Positions 30,901 through 37,875 of a DNA stretch of 64,000 bases are shown piece by piece. The position numbers and the translations under genes are program-made. Source of the stretch: Burkholderia vietnamiensis LMG 10929 (GTDB taxonomy: Bacteria; Pseudomonadota; Gammaproteobacteria; Burkholderiales; Burkholderiaceae); the NCBI RefSeq assembly GCF_000959445.1, contig NZ_CP009631.1, positions 2,790,001 to 2,854,000 of the forward strand, written 5' to 3'. Positions within the stretch are counted from its first letter, which is position 1, and every line of letters starts with the position of its first letter. The notes beneath the pieces were generated by a model. That model did not search any database. It saw only the letters and a list, made by a program, of their open reading frames with translations, and was not told the origin of the DNA.

Positions 30901-31851
30901 GCCGCGGGCGAGCGCCTGCAGGCCGCGCTGCTGCGCGATGTAGTCGGGATCGCGTTCGAGCTTGCGCTGCGCGTCGCGCTGCTGGTCGAGCTGGGCCGCG
31001 CGGTCGTGGAATTCCGTGTCGTCCGGCACCAGTTCGAGATAAGCGTGCAGCGCGTCCAGATACGCGAGATCGGCGCCCGCGGACTGCAGCACGTGCCGCC
31101 AGATGTTCATCGCTTCCGTATGGTCGGCGTCCGGGCGCTTCGCGAGCGCCCATGCGATTCGGTTCGCCTCCGCGCGCGTCTCGGCGCGCTGGTTCAGCAG
31201 CCGCGCGAGCGCCATCGACGCGTTGACGTCCTGCGGATCGGCCGCGATCCGCCGACGCAACGCTGCGAGCGCCGCTTCGCGGCCGCCCGGCGCATTCGCG
31301 AGGATCTCGTAATACTCGGCGCCGAGCGCGCCCGACGGCGCGCCGTTCGGAAACAGCGCGACGATGCGGCGCGCGGCTTCGTCCGTGCGGCCGCTGCGGG
31401 CGAGCAGGCGAATCTGCGCCATCTCGCCGCGGCCGCTCGTCGCGACGCGGTATTCGTCGGCCGCGCGGCGCGTGTCCGGCGCCGCCGGTGCGCGCGCCTG
31501 CAGGCGCGCGAGCGCGGCCTGGGCGCCTTTCGAATCGCCGAGCCGCAGCAGCACGCGCATCTGCTCGGCGAGCAGGCCCGGATCGTCCGGTGCGATCAGC
31601 AGCCCCTTGCGCAGCGCATCGCGCGCAAGATCGTCGCGATGTTTGTCGCCCCACATGCGCGCGGTCGACAGCAGGCGCTGCGCGTCCGAGCGATCGGCCG
31701 CGCTCAGCGTCGCGGCCGGCTGGGACGTCACGACATCCTGCGCCGGAGCCACGGTGACAGCGGCGGCGGCCGGCACGGCCGCACCGATCGACGACGCGAG
31801 CCACGCGAACCGGGCGACGCGCGGCGCCGCGCGTTTCATCGTGCCGCGCAT
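27919..31851 (-). CDS. bcsC: Cellulose export outer-membrane protein BcsC
   Basis: About 1310 residues. A signal peptide (ending AAVPAAAAVTVA) leads into many tetratricopeptide repeats to about residue 960, which scaffold the periplasm, then a C-terminal beta-barrel of about 340 residues ending in LVTPTPVRLYSDY, through which the glucan leaves the cell. Two starts compete: ATG at 31851, with gggaggg seven bases upstream, and ATG at 31839, which would give a four-base overlap with bcsZ. I chose 31851 for the ribosome site; the signal peptide is intact either way. Confidence 0.95.
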   Translation of the reverse strand: MRGTMKRAAPRVARFAWLASSIGAAVPAAAAVTVAPAQDVVTSQPAATLSAADRSDAQRLLSTARMWGDKHRDDLARDALRKGLLIAPDDPGLLAEQMRVLLRLGDSKGAQAALARLQARAPAAPDTRRAADEYRVATSGRGEMAQIRLLARSGRTDEAARRIVALFPNGAPSGALGAEYYEILANAPGGREAALAALRRRIAADPQDVNASMALARLLNQRAETRAEANRIAWALAKRPDADHTEAMNIWRHVLQSAGADLAYLDALHAYLELVPDDTEFHDRAAQLDQQRDAQRKLERDPDYIAQQRGLQALARGDLAGADPLLARAARARPDDADALGGLGLLRLREGRHDKARALFARAAALATTDQRGKWQGLARTAQFWGLLAQGRAAASAGRPQDAERSALAALAMQPDSPDAKLQLADALLAQRDWTRAEPLLRELLAVRSPSVSVVRDTALLYQNTGRAERIGPLLDALQSRVTGSDDRRALDGLRADLLATEARALADKGERGPAAQRYEAAVRAAPDEPWTRFALARLYRDMGLPQLGRTVMDDGLAQADTPEMRYACALYRNSIDDVAGARTALAGIADAQRSDGMRALARKLDAEAALADARVALGGGDRTAFAASLAHAQASAPDDPDMLAAIGAQWIDAGEPERGLAPLRDWIAAHPNEADPDVRLRYGDLLGSAARDDALAAWLAALRGERGLTPAQTARLEDQSLRLVLRQTDDAIAQQDYARARRLLERASPAGRADPRYALELADLERAQGHYDAARAALAPVVARTPDDADVQLALARIDEDSGQRKAALARVQAVLARTPDDDVDTRLSVVRRLNALRRADEAAQVVEPLQAAYPARADVTVAAGRVAEAQGRYDDAASLYRLSQSQERATGVSPGRDGRTPAQAAFAELEQRRDPEIEAGWLPAYKSGDEGVSAYRAQQVPIYMQLPIRYDGHAFLQLDTVHLDAGTLDTSVADTYTLKTFGTYAALRSPIGLPAPFAQNPAAAALLAQPGDLHQSMTGVALGAGYRTDALRVDLGTSPLGFPVHYVVGGVRYRFDAGPASFSVNASRRPETSSVLSYAGMRDPWTGAVWGGVRRDSVNLRGSVDVGRVNLFAEFGAGVLSGRNVERNAEATLRTGFTVPVYERATMRISTGLVGNAWHYAQNLRYYTYGQGGYYSPQRYLSLGVPIEWAGRRDALSWDLTVTAGISNSYEKDSLFYPTLTDQRAAQQRAGFVYTGSSTQGVAFSYGVNGIVEYRVNPHLSAGAQLHIDRSHAYAPSSALVYVRYAFDARAPRSWLVTPTPVRLYSDY

Positions 31852-33047
31852 GGACGGCCCTCCCAGCGCGCGTCGAGCGTCCCGTCGGCGCCGAACCGGT
31901 AGCGACCGTCGCGCCAGCCGAGGCCGAACAGCGTCAGCACGCTCGTGTAATAGCCGGGCGGCGACTGGCGCGCGAGCGCATCGACCCGCGCGGCCTGCGC
32001 ATCGGCGAGCGCCTGCTGGCCGCGCGCGGCGAGGAACGGCACGGCCGCCGCGGAGAAGCCGCCGTTGCCGTCGTTCGGCGCGGCGACGCCGGTGGTCGTG
32101 TCGACCCGCTCCGGCGGCGCGCCATGCGCGGCGATGTGGTCGGCGAACGGCGCGAAACGCGCGAGCAGCGGCGCGGCGAGCGGATCGCTGCGATCCAGCA
32201 TGCCGGCCCACAGGTACACGCGAATCGCGTTGTACGCGCTTTCCGCGTGGGTCTGCGGATCGGGGCCGAAGCCGGCGCCCGCGCGATACAGCGCCCAGTC
32301 CGGCGCGAAGCCCTTCGGTGCGGTGTCGAGCAGCACGCGGCCGGTGCTCGTCATCAGCGCGGCCCAGCGGCGCTCGTCGGGCAAGCGGGCGGCAAGCCCG
32401 CGGATCACCTGCGGCGGCGAATAGCTCGGGTTCACGCGCCATTGCCCGTTCGCCAGCTTGAAGCCGGTCGGGCCGGGCAGCAGCGTGAGGCCGAGGCCCG
32501 GCACGCTGGCCGTCTCGGTGTCGAGCACGCGCTTGGCGAGCAGCGCACCGCGCGCGGTGTAGCTGCGCTCGTGCCACAGCCTGCCGGCTTCGACGAGCGT
32601 GTACGCGATCCACAGGTCGGCGTCCGACGCCGCGTTCGCGTCCAGCACGCGCCACGCGCCGTCCGGCGCGCGGCCCCACAGCCACGCGGGCAGATGCGCG
32701 CTCAGGTCGCCCTGCGCGAGATTGTTCTCGGTCCATGCGAGGATCGTGTCGAACGTGCGCCGGTCGTTCGCGACGAGCGCGAAGAACAGTCCATACGCCT
32801 GCCCCTCCGATACCGTGCGCGAATCGTCGGAGCCGACGTCGATCACCCGGCCGTCGGCCGACACGAAATCGCGCTTGAACGCGTCCCAGCGCGGCCACGC
32901 CGCGCCGCCGCATTGCGCCCCGGCCGACCCCGCCGCTGCGCCCGCGCCGTCCTGCGCCGCGTGCAGCGGGCCGGCTGCCGCGGCGGCCAGCGCGAGCGCC
33001 GCGCCGGCGCGCCGCGCCGCCCGCCGTGTTGCGTATGCCCACACCAT
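31836..33047 (-). CDS. bcsZ: Endo-1,4-beta-glucanase BcsZ, glycoside hydrolase family 8
   Basis: 403-residue periplasmic cellulase. A signal peptide ending in GPLHAAQ is followed by the GH8 fold. The likely general acid is the Glu in TVSEGQAYGLFFALV, and the substrate-binding acid is in ASDADLWIAYTLVEAG. The sequence THAESAYNAIRVYLW is also characteristic. BcsZ cuts a small fraction of nascent cellulose and is needed for normal export. It starts three bases after the bcsB stop and overlaps bcsC. Confidence 0.95.
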   Translation of the reverse strand: MVWAYATRRAARRAGAALALAAAAAGPLHAAQDGAGAAAGSAGAQCGGAAWPRWDAFKRDFVSADGRVIDVGSDDSRTVSEGQAYGLFFALVANDRRTFDTILAWTENNLAQGDLSAHLPAWLWGRAPDGAWRVLDANAASDADLWIAYTLVEAGRLWHERSYTARGALLAKRVLDTETASVPGLGLTLLPGPTGFKLANGQWRVNPSYSPPQVIRGLAARLPDERRWAALMTSTGRVLLDTAPKGFAPDWALYRAGAGFGPDPQTHAESAYNAIRVYLWAGMLDRSDPLAAPLLARFAPFADHIAAHGAPPERVDTTTGVAAPNDGNGGFSAAAVPFLAARGQQALADAQAARVDALARQSPPGYYTSVLTLFGLGWRDGRYRFGADGTLDARWEGRPCAAR

Positions 33048-33050
33048 CCG

Positions 33051-35399
33051 TTACATCCCCCGTCGGCGCGCGGCGATTCTCTGCAGCACGCTGAACACGC
33101 CGAGCGCGAGCAGCAGCCCGGCGACCACGCCGACCACGCCCAGCACGACCGGATGACGCGCCGCGTGCGTCCAGACGCGCGCATACCACGGCACGAAGCC
33201 CACCACGTAGCGATCGCCGACGCGCAGGCTGTCGACCTGCCCCGGCCGCACCAGCGCGAGGTCGCCCTGCAGCTGCGACACGAGGCCCGGCTTCTCGAAC
33301 ACGTCGAGCAGGTCGCCCAGGCGCGGCTGGTCGGTCGCGGTCAGTGCGACGACGCTGCGGCCGTGACTGCCCGGCAACTCGAAACCGGCGAGCGCGGCCA
33401 GCGGGCCCGTCTGTTCGATGTGCGCGCCGCCGTCGGGCTGGCCGACGCCGTTGCGCCAGCGCTCCTTCACCGCGAACGCGACGCGCGTCGCGCCAGCGCC
33501 CGCCTGCGGATCGATCGACAGCGGCGCGGCCGCGCGCCACTGCGACAGCAGCGGCGACGCAGGCGAGCCGTCGATCACCAGCAGATCCTTGCGGCCCGCG
33601 AGCGCGGCGACTTCGCCCGGCCGCGCGAGCTGCACGCGCAGCGCCGGGAAGCCGGTCCACTGCCCCATGTGGCCGAGCATCGTCAGATACGCTTCGAGCT
33701 CCTGCGGCGACGGCCGGTCGGGCACCACGACGGCGGTCTGCGACAGATCGGCGAAGCGCGTGAACGGGAACCCGCTGTTCGCGAAGTACGCCAGATTCGG
33801 CAGTTGCGCGTAGTGGACGAAGTGCGAGAAGTCGATCGTCGAATCGGGGTCGACCGCCGCGCGCTGCGGCTCGAGCGCCGTGCTCGAGCACAGCGCCGTC
33901 TTCTGCGAATCGAGCGTGAAGCGCAGCTGCAGCTGGTTGCCGCTGCCGACCCGGAACGCCGGAATGTCGACGTCGCTCGTCACGCGCCCTTCCGGCACCG
34001 ACAGCAGCGGCAGCTGCATGCGGCCGCGCGCGTCTTCCGAATGGGCCGGCGCGAGCCGGTACGACTTCACGAGCTGGTCGTTGATCTCGACGGACAGCGT
34101 CGAGTCGTCCTGCACGCTCGGCGCCGTGTAGCGATAGCGCAGCGTGATCGGCACGCCGGAGCCGTTCCACGAATGCAGATCGGCCGGCACGTGCAGGTTC
34201 AGGCGGATCGCGTCCGGCGACGTGCCGCGCACTTCCAGCTGGCGCGGGTCCGACACGAGTTCGCGGAACGCGATCGGCCGGTCGACCGGCAACCAGCGCG
34301 GCGCGTCGTACGGCTTGCGCGGCGCGCCGAGATCGACGTGCGCGACGGTCGCGGCCGGGCCCGACAGCGCCGCGCGGCCGAGCACGAGCGTCCCGACCGC
34401 GTCGTCGACTTCGGCCGCCGTGCGGCCGGTCACGATCAGCAGCTTGCGCCCGGGAGCGGCCGGGTTGTCGGCGACGGCGAGCAGCGGGCCGTTGACCGCC
34501 GGCAGCGCGAGGCCTGCCGGCAGCGTCGCGACCGTGCCGATCACGACCGCCTGGTCGTCGGCCGGCAGCGTCGTCGCGACCGGGAAGCGCGCCTGCCGGT
34601 AATCGGCCAGCGCACCGAACCACGACGCGAGCACGCCGGCACTGCGCAGCGTCGCCGAGTCGGGCGACGCCGGCAGCACGAACGGCAGCCGCAGGCGGCC
34701 GTTGTCACGCCGGTCGAAGAACGGCGCGGGCAGCAACGCCAGATCGTTCGGCAAGCGCACCGGCGCTTCGTCGAGGATCAGCTCGCTGGTCGGGCTCACG
34801 TCGGCCCACAGCGCCGAGTTCGACGGGTCTTCGCAATGATCGAGCGTGTAATGCGCGATCAGGCGCAGGCCGATCTGGTTGAAATCGGAGAAGTAGCGCG
34901 GATCGATCGGGATGTCCTGCGTGACCATGCGGCCCGCGCGCGGCGCGTCGAACGGCACGGTCGAGACGACCTCGCCGTTCACCAGCACCTTCAGATGCGA
35001 CATTGGAAACACCAGCGACGGCGAATACGCGTAGGTCAGGCGCAGCCGCGCGCCGGTCACCACGCGATCGAGCCGCACGCCCGCGTTGATCGTGCGCGCA
35101 TCGTCGGCGCCGCGCAGATGCAGCGGATCGAACGCGCCGAGCGACGCGAACGGCAGACGCACGGTGATGGCCGGCCCGCCGGCCGCGGCGGCGGCCGCGC
35201 TGGCCGCGCCCGATGCGGCGGCAACCTGTAGCGCGCGCGCAACATCGGCGGGCGCGGACGCGGCGCCGGCAACCGCAGGCACGGCCGCCCCGGCCGACGC
35301 CACCGACGCGACCGGCATCGGCGCGGCGGACAGCGCGGCGGTATGCAATGCGCCGAACAGCGCAGCGGACAGCATGAACAACGACGCGGCCGGCCTCAT
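33051..35399 (-). CDS. bcsB: Cyclic di-GMP-binding / cellulose synthase subunit BcsB
   Basis: 782-residue periplasmic subunit anchored by one C-terminal helix (HPVVLGVVGVVAGLLLALGVFSVL). After a signal peptide and an Ala-rich linker come the two repeats of carbohydrate-binding and flavodoxin-like domains (starting ITVRLPFASLGAFDPLHLRG). BcsB partners BcsA and guides the chain across the periplasm. It is the first full gene of the operon. The ATG at 35399 has only a poor ribosome site, but it overlaps the stop codon of a 29-codon upstream ORF, so translation may be coupled to that. Confidence 0.95.
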   Translation of the reverse strand: MRPAASLFMLSAALFGALHTAALSAAPMPVASVASAGAAVPAVAGAASAPADVARALQVAAASGAASAAAAAAGGPAITVRLPFASLGAFDPLHLRGADDARTINAGVRLDRVVTGARLRLTYAYSPSLVFPMSHLKVLVNGEVVSTVPFDAPRAGRMVTQDIPIDPRYFSDFNQIGLRLIAHYTLDHCEDPSNSALWADVSPTSELILDEAPVRLPNDLALLPAPFFDRRDNGRLRLPFVLPASPDSATLRSAGVLASWFGALADYRQARFPVATTLPADDQAVVIGTVATLPAGLALPAVNGPLLAVADNPAAPGRKLLIVTGRTAAEVDDAVGTLVLGRAALSGPAATVAHVDLGAPRKPYDAPRWLPVDRPIAFRELVSDPRQLEVRGTSPDAIRLNLHVPADLHSWNGSGVPITLRYRYTAPSVQDDSTLSVEINDQLVKSYRLAPAHSEDARGRMQLPLLSVPEGRVTSDVDIPAFRVGSGNQLQLRFTLDSQKTALCSSTALEPQRAAVDPDSTIDFSHFVHYAQLPNLAYFANSGFPFTRFADLSQTAVVVPDRPSPQELEAYLTMLGHMGQWTGFPALRVQLARPGEVAALAGRKDLLVIDGSPASPLLSQWRAAAPLSIDPQAGAGATRVAFAVKERWRNGVGQPDGGAHIEQTGPLAALAGFELPGSHGRSVVALTATDQPRLGDLLDVFEKPGLVSQLQGDLALVRPGQVDSLRVGDRYVVGFVPWYARVWTHAARHPVVLGVVGVVAGLLLALGVFSVLQRIAARRRGM

Positions 35400-35485
35400 G
35401 CTCGGCCCCGCATCGTTTCGAACGTCCGGTGATCCAGCGCGCCGCGACCGGCGCGCGCAAAGCAGCTATGCCCGTAAGTGCACAT
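35396..35485 (-). CDS. Possible leader ORF upstream of bcsB
   Basis: A 29-codon frame starting at ATG 35485 (MCTYGHSCFARAGRG...) and ending in a TGA that overlaps the bcsB ATG (ATGA), the same junction used elsewhere in this operon. The sequence just upstream, gaggggaagcagtgggg, is strongly Shine-Dalgarno-like, in contrast to the weak site of bcsB itself. No homolog is recognised, and the peptide could be a pure coupling device or not be translated at all. Confidence 0.4.
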   Translation of the reverse strand: MCTYGHSCFARAGRGALDHRTFETMRGRA

Positions 35486-36019
35486 CCCCACTGCTTCCCC
35501 TCAATAATCTATCTGGCCTGAATTCATTTATCTGAACGGCGACGCGGCTTCTTTGTCCGGTCGCACGTCTACGCGAGCGCCTGGCACCGGCGCTACCCCA
35601 TTCGTCACACTATCTTAAAAATAGGACGAAAGCCGCACGATTCAGCAATGCCGAAGCGAAAAAAACTCAATTCGGTCGGAAATGCTGCGTGCAGCGATTG
35701 AATGGCAAAACTTGCACGAGGGCTGGCGATCGGCCTGCCAGCATCGAGTCGGTGCGGCAGGTGTGCGTGGAGACGGATTGCGGCTCCTTGCGGGCCGCCC
35801 GAAATGTGCGCTGCCGCGTGGGCGGCGCGTATGCTACCGCAAGCGTGCGCCGCACGTCGGGATTTCTTCGCGCAAAGCTGATTTATATCAAATCGATTCC
35901 GCGGTTCGGTCACGCGGTTCGGGCCATTGCTGCGCTGCGTCGCGGGCGGCGCCGCGATCGTGTGGCGCGGCCGGGCGCTAATGGGTCGCTAACGGGCCGC
36001 TAATGCGCCGAGATGGCCG
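35486..36019. other. bcs operon promoter region and intergenic space
   Basis: About 530 bases between the 5' end of the cellulose operon and the 3' end of the lipid cluster. It is clearly richer in A and T than its surroundings (for example 35490-35530 and 35600-35680), as expected of a promoter region, but no box pair is convincing. No c-di-GMP riboswitch consensus was seen. Three 11-base direct repeats (cgctaatgggt, cgctaacgggc, cgctaatgcgc) occupy 35976-36008. Confidence 0.5.
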
Positions 36020-36481
36020 TCAATGGCCCACCGGCACCGCGATCGCGACCGCCACCACGACCCATTGCACGATCGCGACGAGCATGCCGGCCCGGCATAA
36101 CCGGACCGCGCCGCGCACGCGCGCGTCGAGCCCGCGCGCGGCGCTGCGTGGATCGATCCAGCCGAGGTCGGCCAGTGCGCGATCGAGCGCGGTGAGCGCG
36201 TGGCCGAGCTCGTCGTCGCCGTCGTCCGACGTCGCGTGCGCGAGCGCGGCGAACAAGCGGCGATCGATCTCGATGCGCACCGCGTACCACAGCGCGGCGA
36301 TCGCCGAGCCGGCGCTGACGACGGCCAGCACCGCGCGCGCGATGCTCGCCGGCGGCCAGCCCGATGCGATCCATCCGCCCGCGCCGGCCGCCGCCAGCGC
36401 GGCCGCGATCGCCCACGCGCCCGCGTCGAGCACGCCGCGTGCGGCGGCGATCCGGAACGGCGCCGACGAAGCGCCGCTCAT
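36020..36481 (-). CDS. Small membrane protein of the ynb-like lipid cluster
   Basis: 153-residue protein not recognised as a named family. Hydrophobic stretches at about residues 20-40, 47-67 and 130-150 (AGMLVAIVQWVVVAVAIAV) suggest three membrane helices, with a charged loop HATSDDGDDELGHALTALDRAL between the second and third. Its start overlaps the stop of the phosphatase fusion gene by four bases (ATGA), so it belongs to the same operon and probably works with it in lipid turnover or assembly (inference). Confidence 0.65.
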   Translation of the reverse strand: MSGASSAPFRIAAARGVLDAGAWAIAAALAAAGAGGWIASGWPPASIARAVLAVVSAGSAIAALWYAVRIEIDRRLFAALAHATSDDGDDELGHALTALDRALADLGWIDPRSAARGLDARVRGAVRLCRAGMLVAIVQWVVVAVAIAVPVGH

Positions 36482-37875
36482 GCGCGCCCCGCCGCGCGGC
36501 GGTCGAGCCAGTCCTGCAGCACGGCCACCGCGTGGTCGGACCAGACCGCCCGCGCTCGCGCCTCGCGCACCGCGGCGAGTGCGTCGCGCGCGTCGCTCAG
36601 CCCGCGCCGTGCCGCGAGCCATGCAGCCGCGCACAGCACGCTGCGCCCGTAGCCGAGCGCGCAATGAACCAGCACGTCGCGGCCTTGCGCATGCAGGCGC
36701 TCGATGGCCTCGACCGCCGCCGCGAGTTGTGCGGAGCTCGGCACCACCAGATCGAGCTGCGGCACCGCCGCATACGCGAGCGACGCGTCGGCCGCGGCCC
36801 AGCGCGGCATCTCGGCCGTCAGGTCGACGAGCGCGGTGAAGCCGTGGCGTCGCACGTCGCGCGTCGTCGGGGTGCGGCCGATCCACACGCGCTCGTCGAC
36901 GCGCACCGGCGCCGCGTGCCGCAACGTCCACAGCCGCGAATTGACGAACGCGCCGACGATCGCCGGCGCGAGCAGCCAGCGCGCGAACACCGGCATGCGG
37001 CCGGCGGCGTCCTTCTGGAACGCGGCGGGCGCGCCGCGCCAGTAAGCCCACGCGACGCACGCGAGCGCCAGCGCGACCCACCCGGCGAGCAACGCCGCGG
37101 CCGGCGCGCGCGGCACACAGCCGAGCACGACCAGCACGAACGTCGCCGCGCCGAGTGCATAGCGGCGCGCGAGCGCGCGGCTCGCCGCGCACGGCGCAGC
37201 GTCGCCGCTGCGCGAGTGGCCCGCCGCATCGCGCAACGGAAACAGGAACAGTGCGATGCAGCCGACGGCCGCGCCGGTCGGCACGTCGATCACGTGGTGC
37301 TGGTAGGTCGTCAGCACCGATACGCCGATCGCCGCGAACCACAGATGCAGCAGCGCCCGCGCGAGCGTGCCGCGCAGCTGCTGCGCGTAGACGGCCCACA
37401 GCACCACGAGCAGCCCGATGTGCAGCGACGGCGCCTGGTTGTACGGCTTGTCGAACCCCATCAGCAGCGTGAACAACGCGCCGGCCATGCCGCTCGCGTC
37501 GGGACGCGCGAAGCCGAAGCGCAGCGGCCATGCGATGAAGCACGCGACCGACACGAGCTGCACGGTCAGCAGCCGCTTCACGTGGTCGAGCAGATCGTCG
37601 CGACGGGTCCAGAACAGGAACGACAGCGCGTACAGCAGATCGATCGACCAGTACGGCACGATCGTCCACGGCACGAACGGGATCGCGTGCTCCCAGCCGA
37701 ACGCGAAGGTCGGCACCGCGGCGCGGCGCGCGGCGAGCCAGTTCGCGAGACCGTAGGTGGAGAAGAACAGCGCGCCCATCGCCGCGAGCGCGCCGATGCG
37801 CAACGCCCAGGACGCGTCGCCTGCGCCGGCCGCCGCCTGCGCGGGACGGCCCGCGCGAACGCCGGACGCGCTCAT
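36478..37875 (-). CDS. ynbD: PAP2-dual specificity phosphatase fusion, YnbD-like
   Basis: 465-residue inner-membrane protein. The N-terminal 300 residues are a PAP2-type lipid phosphatase or phosphotransferase with about eight helices; its motifs are PYNQAPSLHIG and TTYQHHVIDVPTG. The last 140 residues are a dual-specificity protein phosphatase-like domain with the P-loop HCALGYGRSV (HCxxGxGR) and an upstream general acid candidate in LVDLTAEMPRW. E. coli YnbD has the same two-part design and a similar size (about 430). Four-base overlaps join it to the genes on both sides. It may remove phosphate from a phosphatidyl-alcohol phosphate intermediate, as PGP phosphatases do (inference). Confidence 0.85.
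   Translation of the reverse strand: MSASGVRAGRPAQAAAGAGDASWALRIGALAAMGALFFSTYGLANWLAARRAAVPTFAFGWEHAIPFVPWTIVPYWSIDLLYALSFLFWTRRDDLLDHVKRLLTVQLVSVACFIAWPLRFGFARPDASGMAGALFTLLMGFDKPYNQAPSLHIGLLVVLWAVYAQQLRGTLARALLHLWFAAIGVSVLTTYQHHVIDVPTGAAVGCIALFLFPLRDAAGHSRSGDAAPCAASRALARRYALGAATFVLVVLGCVPRAPAAALLAGWVALALACVAWAYWRGAPAAFQKDAAGRMPVFARWLLAPAIVGAFVNSRLWTLRHAAPVRVDERVWIGRTPTTRDVRRHGFTALVDLTAEMPRWAAADASLAYAAVPQLDLVVPSSAQLAAAVEAIERLHAQGRDVLVHCALGYGRSVLCAAAWLAARRGLSDARDALAAVREARARAVWSDHAVAVLQDWLDRRAAGRA

Noticed and set aside
27466..31902. 1478-residue forward frame opposite bcsE and bcsC
   Set aside because: Arg/Ala-rich shadow; bcsC and bcsE on the other strand have clear domains.
35400..35650. 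c-di-GMP riboswitch upstream of bcsB
   Set aside because: No GEMM-type conserved core was seen in the leader; c-di-GMP control here appears to act through BcsA PilZ and BcsE.
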